Source: Colwellia demingiae (GTDB taxonomy: Bacteria; Pseudomonadota; Gammaproteobacteria; Enterobacterales; Alteromonadaceae). Taken from it: a stretch of DNA of 45,443 nucleotides. The position numbers were made by a program, and so were the translations under genes. The notes below the pieces were generated by a model. The model did not search any database and was not told the origin of the DNA. It saw only the letters and a program-made list of their open reading frames with translations. The stretch is taken from assembly GCF_007954275.1 (NCBI RefSeq), contig NZ_VOLT01000018.1, positions 1 to 45,443 on the forward strand, given 5' to 3'. Shown in pieces: positions 8,173 to 15,182 of this stretch; position 1 is the stretch's first letter; every line of letters begins with the position of its first letter.

Positions 8173-8260
8173 GCTGTCGAATTGACAGCGTTTAACCATA
8201 ACGCATACTAAAAAACCATTATAAACAAAGCAAGGGTTGCCTTTGGCTATAATGGTTTTT
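8173..8260 (+). terminator. Terminator region after the LysR gene
   Basis: A small hairpin GCTGTC-gaatt-GACAGC (8173-8189) directly follows the stop codon. It is followed by a larger one, AAAAACCATTATA (8211-8223) pairing with TATAATGGTTTTT (8248-8260), with further pairing in the loop (CAAAG/CTTTG). The T-run at the end fits intrinsic termination, probably in both directions. Confidence 0.7.
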
Positions 8261-8307
8261 ATTGGTATTAGAGATTCCATTGCCACAAATGCTGTGGCGA
8301 AATAAAA

Positions 8308-8490
8308 TCAATTGTAACCACGCACATAACTTGCCGTACTAACATCATTACAAAGTGTTTGCTCATGCTTACTTATACGCTGTTGTGTATTTTTAGTAGA
8401 TGGGCGTTTATTCTCACTAACAGTCACTTCTTTATGTTCTATATCTCTAGCGTTGAAATAATTACTCTCGTTATTGGTTGCTGAATTCAT
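8308..8490 (-). CDS. Small hydrophilic hypothetical protein (60 aa)
   Basis: I do not recognise this product. It is polar and Asn/Ser/Thr-rich with a single cysteine, no membrane segment and no signal peptide. The ATG at 8490 is preceded by GAGGTG with good spacing (GAGGTGCACAATG), which supports translation. Transcription would end in the hairpin at 8211-8260, which has an A-run on its left side suited to the minus strand. It lies alone between the LysR gene and the 569-aa gene, so context gives no role. It could be a spurious frame; comparison with related genomes would settle this. Confidence 0.45.
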   Translation of the reverse strand: MNSATNNESNYFNARDIEHKEVTVSENKRPSTKNTQQRISKHEQTLCNDVSTASYVRGYN

Positions 8491-9013
8491 TGTGCACCTC
8501 TATCAATTTTTGCGGTTTTAAAAGTACCGCTGTTGAATATACAATGATTATAGTGAGCATTTTTTGATAATAAAAATTAATAAATAATATACAACGATAA
8601 AAAAAACTTATTGGTGTATTTTAAATTAAATAGCGGCAATAAATTTTAGCCCTCCAATTCATCAATAACTTCTACTATTGTCTTTTCATTAAACTTAACA
8701 TTCTTCAAACAAACAATATGACTACATGTAAGTAGAAAAAAAATAATAACGATATTATTCAAATAACTAGATATGGCACATAAGTTTTTCTTATCAGACG
8801 ATAGACCTTATTGCCTTGTATAAAATGGCTTAATGGGCGAAAAATAACATCACATTCAGTGAGGTCATTTTTTAGACTTTCTTAATAATTACGCTGAAAT
8901 AATAAAATTTTAACGGGTTAATGCTGAATTGGCTTCAATACAGGTACAAGAACAACAAGAAAATCGAAGTCAATTCAGATAACATATTTTGTATAGCAAA
9001 TGAGGATCAGTAA
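8491..9013. other. Intergenic region before the 569-aa gene
   Basis: No gene is evident in this AT-rich 523-bp gap. It holds the divergent control regions of the 60-aa ORF and of the molybdoenzyme cluster. The only clear structure is the inverted repeat at 8924-8978, listed separately. Confidence 0.5.
8924..8978 (+). promoter_or_regulatory. Inverted repeat in the leader of the molybdoenzyme cluster
   Basis: CTGAATTGGCTTC (8924-8936) and GAAGTCAATTCAG (8966-8978) pair over 13 positions with one G-T wobble, 36 bp before the ATG at 9014. It could be a leader-RNA hairpin or a spaced operator. No T-tract follows, so it is not a simple terminator. Confidence 0.45.
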
Positions 9014-10723
9014 ATGACAACAAATGCAGCTATCCACTCATCGCTTTGGGGTGAGAATTCTTTACCACTTCGCCCTGCAAGTCAGGTGATGAAATTGGAA
9101 CGCCTTGGCGCGTACCATCAAAGTCGCCTAAGTTTCATGCGTACCTTAGTACGTCGAATATTTCGTGAACGCTGGAAGATTGAACCTTCCGTTTTTAATC
9201 TTGACGATGATGGCTACGGCACAGTTGTCTATGAAGTCCAAGCACCACATGGCCTTTTCAGCTTTGTTTTATTTTCTGATTACCTTTCACATGATGAGCG
9301 TAATGACCGTGTTATTGCCACAAAATGGGACCTGACTATGGCCCTAGTTGAAGGTAAGGTCGACCAAACTTATATTGAACAACTGCGTGAAAACGTGCCT
9401 AAACAAGAAGCTGGACGCGTAGATGCCCGTGTTTTTGTTTTATCTCGTGCCAACCGCAGTGCACGTAACTTTGATTATGTGGTCAATCAACTTGCTGCAG
9501 GTGAACAACCTGATGTGGCTAAAATTGTTGAAGTGGGTTATTTGTATCGAACCACAGCCGTTTATGGCAGTGGTAAACTCGGCATGGCTGATTGGGAAAA
9601 AGTCAGAGAAAAGCATAAAGATTTTGCCCGACCATTTGCCGGTGAAATGTTTGTTTGTCTGATGCTACGCAACTTCAGTCTATTACAAGTCGAACATATA
9701 GCTCGTCATAAAACGCCCGAAACATTTACTCCAATGAAGCCTGAAATAAAGCGCTATTTTGGTATTGGTAATTCAACCGGTTTAGGCATGGCGCCGTATT
9801 TGGTCAATCATCCGCTTCTTATCAACCAATGGATAGAAATGCGTGAATTGGCTTTAGCTCGTGTTCGTGCGCTTGGCAGCGTTAATGACCAAGTGCGTGA
9901 AACGATTAGTCAACTGATCGACCGCAGTGCACGACACACCCTTGAAACACAGACCGAAGATGAATGGCAAACCAACAATAATAAAGCTGTTATTGAAGAT
10001 ATGGCCTGCCTTAAAAGCCGGATTGAACGTGGTTTTGATTCATGGAACGAGTTGGTTGAGTATAGTGAACAACATTGCTCATTGCAGGGCCAAGAAATGT
10101 TAGTGTCTTGCATGTTAGAAATATATCCCGAACTCGTCGACGAATTAGAAGATTTTCACAGTGCAGAGGAGTTTTTAGACCTTGACCCACTCATGCCTGC
10201 TGGACAACTTAAAGATATCATCGAAAAACGTTATGACTGGGCATTAGCAATCGATTTTGACGCGGAAGGCGCTCGAGAAACTTACTGGTACCGTTCAGAA
10301 GAAAAAATGGAACCTCGTCTAGGTAGTGTTGCTGATATTGAAGGCAAAAAGAAGCAAATGGCACTGGGTGTCGGTTATGCCGTACGTAAATGTTATAACC
10401 AATTAATAGATTATATCGTTCAAAATCCAGATGACACCACGGCTCGATTTATGGTTTCGCATCCAAAATTACGCGGAATTGTACGACGCATTCAGGGTAT
10501 GAACCGCTGTGTTTATGGTGATATTCAAGCAAACTTATTAGATCGCGAAGTATTGCCCATGCACTTATTGCGCGCCAAGTTAGCTTTTTTTGGTGTAAGC
10601 AAGTTTGATCCTCGTTCTCGTTTATGGGTACGTAATACCATGTTTCAGGGCGCCCCACTATTAGAAGAAATTGGCCAAGCATTTAATGACGATTGGTTTA
10701 TGCCACTAGCACCAAAGCAATAG
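9014..10723 (+). CDS. Conserved hypothetical protein, 569 aa, first gene of an FdhD/YdeP-type cluster
   Basis: I do not recognise the family. The protein looks soluble, with no signal peptide or membrane segments, and is rich in Trp, Arg and Glu. Notable blocks are RLSFMRTLVRRIFRERW (~38-54), YLYRTTAVYGSGKLGMADW (~177-195), RYFGIGNSTGLGMAPYLVNHP (~247-267) and, near the end, RRIQGMNRCVYGDIQANLLDRE (~490-511). These dense Gly/Arg/Tyr motifs look like an enzyme active site rather than a structural protein. GAGGATCAG lies just before the ATG at 9014. The gene ends 9 bp before the DUF3726-like gene, followed by fdhD and a molybdopterin oxidoreductase, so the four are probably one transcript and one pathway. 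Confidence 0.8.
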   Translation: MTTNAAIHSSLWGENSLPLRPASQVMKLERLGAYHQSRLSFMRTLVRRIFRERWKIEPSVFNLDDDGYGTVVYEVQAPHGLFSFVLFSDYLSHDERNDRVIATKWDLTMALVEGKVDQTYIEQLRENVPKQEAGRVDARVFVLSRANRSARNFDYVVNQLAAGEQPDVAKIVEVGYLYRTTAVYGSGKLGMADWEKVREKHKDFARPFAGEMFVCLMLRNFSLLQVEHIARHKTPETFTPMKPEIKRYFGIGNSTGLGMAPYLVNHPLLINQWIEMRELALARVRALGSVNDQVRETISQLIDRSARHTLETQTEDEWQTNNNKAVIEDMACLKSRIERGFDSWNELVEYSEQHCSLQGQEMLVSCMLEIYPELVDELEDFHSAEEFLDLDPLMPAGQLKDIIEKRYDWALAIDFDAEGARETYWYRSEEKMEPRLGSVADIEGKKKQMALGVGYAVRKCYNQLIDYIVQNPDDTTARFMVSHPKLRGIVRRIQGMNRCVYGDIQANLLDREVLPMHLLRAKLAFFGVSKFDPRSRLWVRNTMFQGAPLLEEIGQAFNDDWFMPLAPKQ

Positions 10724-10732
10724 GAGAGTTCC

Positions 10733-11470
10733 GTGAATATTTCAATGAATGAATTAAAAGCAGCTCTGCGCAGATGCTTTGAAGCAAGTGATTACTTTGT
10801 CGGTAATTATGAAGATGCAGCCAACATGGTGCTATGGTTAGAAAAGCATGGCTTAAATGGCTTGAGTGAATTCAAATTAGCCTTGCCTTATATTGGTGAA
10901 GATAAAAACAAACCATTAAGTAATGTAATTTATGAAGATAGTACCTCAGCAATTATTGATGCTCACCATCGTAGTGCCCTTAATTGTATTGCTGCAGCGG
11001 TAGATCTAGCCCATGCTAAAGCATTAGAAAGTGGTATAGCCACAGTCACAGTGCATAACTGCCACAACAGAATTTTTATTCTAAAAGCACTGACAGATCG
11101 TGGTCGTAGCGGCATTAGTGCAGCAGCTTATTGGCAAAACGGTAGTGATACCGTGACCGAACATACTGCTGCTATTCGCTCAGGTCAACGCTACCCAAGT
11201 TACAGCGAAGGGGTTACTAATCTAACAAGCAGTGAAAATGATAAACAAGCGCTTACTATTATTTGTAGTTCACGAGTAGACTTAACCTCTTCTTTACAAA
11301 ATAGTAAAAGTCATTTTATTAGCCCAAAACAAGTTGAAAGCAACAAAGAACATACAGTTGAACATGGTATTGAAATTGATACTGGTGTTTGGGAAGAGAT
11401 TAATAAAATAGGCTTGGGCGTATTAGTTGAAAATACCGAGCGTTCACGAAAAGATGCCGGTGGCAATTAA
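10733..11470 (+). CDS. DUF3726-like hypothetical protein (245 aa)
   Basis: The start is GTG at 10733, chosen because TAGGAG, overlapping the upstream stop codon, sits at ideal spacing. The N-terminal block SMNELKAALRRCFEASDYFVGNYEDAANMVLWLEKHGLNG (~4-43) resembles what I recall of DUF3726: a helical opening with an aromatic GxxEDAA-type turn and an HGLxG end. Assignment is from memory, so moderate. There is no signal peptide or membrane segment. The C-terminal third is low in conserved-looking motifs. Function is unknown. Tight coupling to the 569-aa gene (9 bp) suggests the two products work together, perhaps as enzyme and partner. Confidence 0.65.
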   Translation: MNISMNELKAALRRCFEASDYFVGNYEDAANMVLWLEKHGLNGLSEFKLALPYIGEDKNKPLSNVIYEDSTSAIIDAHHRSALNCIAAAVDLAHAKALESGIATVTVHNCHNRIFILKALTDRGRSGISAAAYWQNGSDTVTEHTAAIRSGQRYPSYSEGVTNLTSSENDKQALTIICSSRVDLTSSLQNSKSHFISPKQVESNKEHTVEHGIEIDTGVWEEINKIGLGVLVENTERSRKDAGGN

Positions 11471-11479
11471 AAGGCCTTT

Positions 11480-11540
11480 AGGTACCGTCGACAGATACAA
11501 TATGTTTGTCGACAATACCTTAAACACTTCCCGTTTAAGG
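11480..11540 (+). promoter_or_regulatory. Overlapping hairpins that can hide the fdhD ribosome-binding site
   Basis: Hairpin 1 pairs AGGTA-cc-GTCGACA (11480-11493) with TGTCGAC-aa-TACCT (11507-11520). Hairpin 2 pairs CCTTAAAC (11518-11525) with GTTTAAGG (11533-11540), and its right arm contains the AAGG Shine-Dalgarno of fdhD. The two stems share bases 11518-11520, so they compete. This could tune fdhD translation relative to the upstream genes; the regulatory role is inferred. Confidence 0.5.
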
Positions 11541-11550
11541 TGCCAATATT

Positions 11551-12342
11551 TTGCATAATCTAGCAATAGAACACCTTAACGGTATCTTACCTATTACTGA
11601 ACCTTCTGAGCAAAAGCTACACCAAGCACAACTTATGGAAGTAGCGGTTGCCATCAGTATCAATGGCATTAGCCAAGCGGTAATGATGGCATCTCCTGAG
11701 CATTTAAAAGACTTTGCACTTGGCTTTAGCTTAAGTGAAGGGTTAATTAATTCAAGCAACGACGTTTTGGATATCATTGTTCATTCTCATCAATGTGGAT
11801 GGCAAGTTGATCTGCAGGTTTTAGCAAGAGTTCAACACCAACTAAAACAACGTCGTCGCACTATGGCGGGACCAAGTGGTTGCGGTCTTTGTGGATTGGA
11901 TTCCATTGAAGCGGCAATGTCATTGAGTCTGCCTCAAGAACAAACCACTAAATCGCTCAAGTTACCGTCCGAGCAGGTGATCATTCAAGCGAGAGATGCC
12001 TTACCTGCACTATTGAAAAAGTCGGGGGGTACAAGAGGAAATCACTGCGCTGCCTTTTTTGATTTATCAGCTAAAATGCTCGCTGTTCGAGAAGATGTTG
12101 GTCGCCATTCAGCATTGGATAAATTACTTGGTTGTTTATCCGATAAAAAACAAGCGATTGATGAGGGCTTTGCCTTAATAACAAGTCGTTGTAGCCACGA
12201 TTTAATCGCCAAGGCCGCCCGTTTATCTCTAACAACCTTAGTCACACTAGCGCAACCAACTGACTTAGCATTGAGTTCGGCCCGTAAAACACAATTAGCC
12301 TTATTTTGCTTCCAACACGGGCAACTAAAACGCTACGCTTAA
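11551..12342 (+). CDS. fdhD: FdhD, sulfurtransferase for formate dehydrogenase-type molybdoenzymes
   Basis: This 263-aa protein belongs to the FdhD family, which transfers sulfur from a cysteine desulfurase to the bis-MGD cofactor so that formate dehydrogenase-type enzymes become active. Diagnostic motifs are GCGLCG with C111 and C114 (the persulfide loop), GGTRGNHCAAFFD (~159-171), AVREDVGRHSALDKLLG (~177-193) and ITSRCSHDLIAKAA. The start appears to be TTG at 11551, with AAGG 10 bases upstream and sequence similarity starting soon after; a TTG start fits low or regulated output. The gene sits 13 bp before the YdeP-type oxidoreductase, its obvious client. Confidence 0.92.
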   Translation: MHNLAIEHLNGILPITEPSEQKLHQAQLMEVAVAISINGISQAVMMASPEHLKDFALGFSLSEGLINSSNDVLDIIVHSHQCGWQVDLQVLARVQHQLKQRRRTMAGPSGCGLCGLDSIEAAMSLSLPQEQTTKSLKLPSEQVIIQARDALPALLKKSGGTRGNHCAAFFDLSAKMLAVREDVGRHSALDKLLGCLSDKKQAIDEGFALITSRCSHDLIAKAARLSLTTLVTLAQPTDLALSSARKTQLALFCFQHGQLKRYA

Positions 12343-12355
12343 CAAGAGAAATCAC

Positions 12356-14665
12356 ATGTCTACGTCAGTAAAAAACAAGTCATCAAAAACCTGCTCCTCA
12401 AAAAGAAAGCCTGCCTACTCTTCAGCTGCTGGCGGTTGGGGTGCGCTAAGAAGCTCAGCTAAACATTTAATCCAAAGTGAAAATGCAGCTAAAAGCGTTA
12501 AAACATTACTCAGGGCAAATCAGCCTGGTGGCTTTGACTGCCCGGGTTGTGCATGGGGAGACTCAAGAAGTGCTGGCAAAGTAGATTTTTGCGAAAATGG
12601 TGTTAAAGCAATTGCATGGGAAGCGACCAGCAAACGAGTCGACAGCAAGTTTTTTGCACAATATTCTATAACGCAACTGCAACAATGGGATGGTCATTCA
12701 CTGGAAAAGAGTGGTCGTTTAACCGAACCAATGTTTTACGACGGTGTAAGTGATCACTACCAACCCATTAGCTGGGAAGGTGCTTTTAAAATAATTGGTA
12801 ATGGCCTGCAACAACTCTCTTCGCCCAATGAGGCATTATTATATACCTCGGGTAGAGCAAGTAATGAAGTGGCGTATTTATATCAGTTATTTGGCCGAGT
12901 GCTGGGAACGAACAACTTTCCTGATTGCTCTAACATGTGCCATGAAGCCTCAGGTATTGGCATGACAAATAGTATTGGTACTGGCAAGGGTACTGTAACA
13001 ATAGACGATTTTTCTAAAGCTGACGCCATTTTTGTCTTTGGCCAAAACCCTGGTACCAATCACCCTCGCATGCTGGGAACCTTGAGAGAGGCAAGTAAAA
13101 GAGGCGCTAAAATTGTTTCAATAAACAACTTAAAAGAACGTGGGTTACAAAAATTTTCAGATCCACAAAGCGCAAAAGAAATGATATTTTTAACCGGTAC
13201 AAATATTAGTCAATATTATTTCACGCCAAGGTTAGGCGGAGATATGGCGTTATTACGTGGGGTGGCTAAATGTTTATTCGAGCGATTTGAACAGGACAAA
13301 TCGGTACTTGATACTGATTTTATCCAAGAACATTGCCATGGTTTTGAAGCGTATCAACGCAGTGTAACATCGAGTGCTTGGGATAAAATTCTTGGTCAAT
13401 GTAATCTAAGTAGAGAAGAAATTGAACAAATAACCACGATATACGCCAGCAGTGATAAAGTCATTTTCACTTGGGCGATGGGGATCACTCAACACCGTCA
13501 TTCTGTCGATACAGTACAAGAATTACTAAACGTACTAATGCTACGAGGCAATATAGGTAAAGCTGGTGCTGGTGCATGTCCTGTTCGTGGTCACTCAAAT
13601 GTACAAGGAAATCGTACCGTTGGTATTGATGAAAAACCGCCCTTGCCCTTTCTTGATGCGTTAGAAAAACACTACTCTTTCAATGTCCCACGTGCTCATG
13701 GCTTTAATACAGTTGACTCTATTCATGCCATGCTTGAGGGTAAGGCTAAAATATTTATTGCCCTAGGTGGTAATTTTGCAGCGGCGACACCCGATACAGA
13801 ACGTAGTTATCAAGCCTTACAACAATGTGATTTAACGGTACAAATCAGTACTAAGCTGAATCGAAGCCATGTGGTAACAGGAAAACGCGCGCTAATCCTT
13901 CCGTGTCTTGGCCGTACAGAAATCGATCGTCAAAATAGCGGCGAACAATGTATCACGGTAGAAGACTCTATGAGTATGGTGCATAGCTCAACAGGGCAAA
14001 ATGAACCGGCATCTGACGCGCTTCGTTCAGAAACAGCCATTGTAGCTGGAATAGCAATGGCATCAGTAGGCGATAAAATAGTTGATTGGAATAAATTAGC
14101 GAGTAATTATGCCTTAATTAGGCAAGAAATCAGTACCGTTATTCCTGACTTTGAAGATTATAACGCCCGCATAAAAGAAGGTAGAGGTTTCCACCTGAAA
14201 AACCCTGCTTCACAACGTCAATGGCTTACACCGATGAAAAAGGCCACGTTTTGTGATGCTAACTTACCAGAAAAACTCGCGCATGAACGCGCACAGTCAC
14301 TGACCGATAAACCCGTGTTAACGCTGCAAACATTGCGTTCTCACGATCAATACAACACCACAGTTTATGGTATGGATGATCGTTACCGAGGCGTTTATGG
14401 TGAACGAAACATTATATTTATGAGCCTTGAAGATATTAATAAGCAGGCATTAAACAATGGTGATTATGTAAAAATAACAACCGTATCAAACGATGGTATC
14501 GAACGTTCTTTATCTCATTTCAAAATTATTGAATACCCAATACCTTCAGGATGTGTAGCCGCTTATTATCCTGAAACCAATCCCTTAGTACCATTAGAGA
14601 GTGTCGCTGATAATTGTGGGACACCAACTTATAAATCTATTGCGGTATCAATCGAGAAAATATAA
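12356..14665 (+). CDS. FdhF/YdeP family molybdopterin oxidoreductase
   Basis: This 769-aa enzyme is close in length to E. coli YdeP (~760 aa). It has the subfamily N-terminal motif GGFDCPGCAWGD with C62 and C65, then C79 in DFCENG, giving three cysteines for an Fe-S cluster. NNFPDCSNMCHEASG (187-200) is the molybdopterin-domain segment, with C195 the likely metal-ligand candidate; there is no selenocysteine codon. A C-terminal dinucleotide-binding domain follows (residues ~640-765). No signal peptide, so it is cytosolic. YdeP-type enzymes are often annotated as formate dehydrogenase alpha-like or acid-resistance proteins, and true substrates are mostly unknown. The dedicated fdhD immediately upstream indicates a sulfurated bis-MGD cofactor. 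No electron-transfer subunit is encoded nearby. Confidence 0.9.
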   Translation: MSTSVKNKSSKTCSSKRKPAYSSAAGGWGALRSSAKHLIQSENAAKSVKTLLRANQPGGFDCPGCAWGDSRSAGKVDFCENGVKAIAWEATSKRVDSKFFAQYSITQLQQWDGHSLEKSGRLTEPMFYDGVSDHYQPISWEGAFKIIGNGLQQLSSPNEALLYTSGRASNEVAYLYQLFGRVLGTNNFPDCSNMCHEASGIGMTNSIGTGKGTVTIDDFSKADAIFVFGQNPGTNHPRMLGTLREASKRGAKIVSINNLKERGLQKFSDPQSAKEMIFLTGTNISQYYFTPRLGGDMALLRGVAKCLFERFEQDKSVLDTDFIQEHCHGFEAYQRSVTSSAWDKILGQCNLSREEIEQITTIYASSDKVIFTWAMGITQHRHSVDTVQELLNVLMLRGNIGKAGAGACPVRGHSNVQGNRTVGIDEKPPLPFLDALEKHYSFNVPRAHGFNTVDSIHAMLEGKAKIFIALGGNFAAATPDTERSYQALQQCDLTVQISTKLNRSHVVTGKRALILPCLGRTEIDRQNSGEQCITVEDSMSMVHSSTGQNEPASDALRSETAIVAGIAMASVGDKIVDWNKLASNYALIRQEISTVIPDFEDYNARIKEGRGFHLKNPASQRQWLTPMKKATFCDANLPEKLAHERAQSLTDKPVLTLQTLRSHDQYNTTVYGMDDRYRGVYGERNIIFMSLEDINKQALNNGDYVKITTVSNDGIERSLSHFKIIEYPIPSGCVAAYYPETNPLVPLESVADNCGTPTYKSIAVSIEKI

Positions 14666-14723
14666 CAGCCTATATCCATGACACTTAAAAACTCAGGATT
14701 CAGCTGGAATTAGAAACGCCTTG

Positions 14724-14804
14724 AGGCAAGGTATTGATTGAAGAGAATAGTTACTCAGGAGGATATGCTCCTGCATTCTCTAATAACACCATCCGTGTAG
14801 CGTT
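14724..14804 (-). repeat. Partial, inverted copy of the dispersed repeat (hairpin module)
   Basis: The reverse complement matches the interior of the 886-1216 element: ATTAGAGAATGCAGGAGCAT, then CTCCTGAGTAACTATTCTC and TCAATCAATACCTTGCC. Neither terminal inverted repeat is visible here. The internal hairpin (CTCAGGAG/CTCCTG with flanking AGAGAAT/ATTCTCT) is intact, so this looks like a decayed or partial insertion. Confidence 0.7.
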
Positions 14805-14840
14805 ATTGTCGAGGTCAATAATGTAGCTTAAAGCGTTACT

Positions 14841-14880
14841 AAAGAAAAAGCCTCACTACTGATTCAGTAGTGAGGCTTAA
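14841..14880 (-). terminator. Strong intrinsic terminator (14-bp perfect stem)
   Basis: AAGCCTCACTACTG (14848-14861) pairs perfectly with CAGTAGTGAGGCTT (14865-14878) around a 3-nt loop. On the minus strand it is followed by TTTTTCTTT, so it best fits termination of the small gene at 14918-15055. It may also stop the molybdoenzyme transcript arriving from the left. Confidence 0.88.
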
Positions 14881-14917
14881 ATTTTCTATAGTAATGAAAT
14901 CAATATTGATTTAATTA

Positions 14918-15055
14918 CTATTCCTCTGATTGTGTTATTTCTACATCCATGTCATCAGCGACTGAGTTTCCACTCAGTATTGCGGTCACAGCCATGATAA
15001 TTACTGCAAATATCACGGTTGTTAATTTGAAACCTCGCGAAGACGAACTATTCAT
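14918..15055 (-). CDS. Small single-pass membrane protein (45 aa)
   Basis: The frame starts at the ATG at 15055, preceded by AAAGG about 8 bases upstream, and ends with TAG at 14918. The product has a short Ser-rich basic head (MNSSSSRGFK), one hydrophobic helix (~11-28, LTTVIFAVIIMAVTAILSG) and an acidic tail (DDMDVEITQSEE). This is the typical layout of a small inner-membrane peptide or an uncleaved signal anchor. A strong terminator 40 bp downstream points to an independent transcript. It follows the minus-strand sensor gene (15183-17531) by 127 bp in the same direction, so a role as an accessory to that sensor is possible. I do not recognise the family. Confidence 0.6.
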   Translation of the reverse strand: MNSSSSRGFKLTTVIFAVIIMAVTAILSGNSVADDMDVEITQSEE

Positions 15056-15182
15056 TGTTTTACCTTTGTCGCTGCCTGTTTGATTTATTATTAAGTTGTA
15101 CTATTTATGAACAGGCACGATGACACTAAACCATTAACTTTTTTTTTACAAGTTATTTCATTAGGTTTTGCTAACAAGGTTA

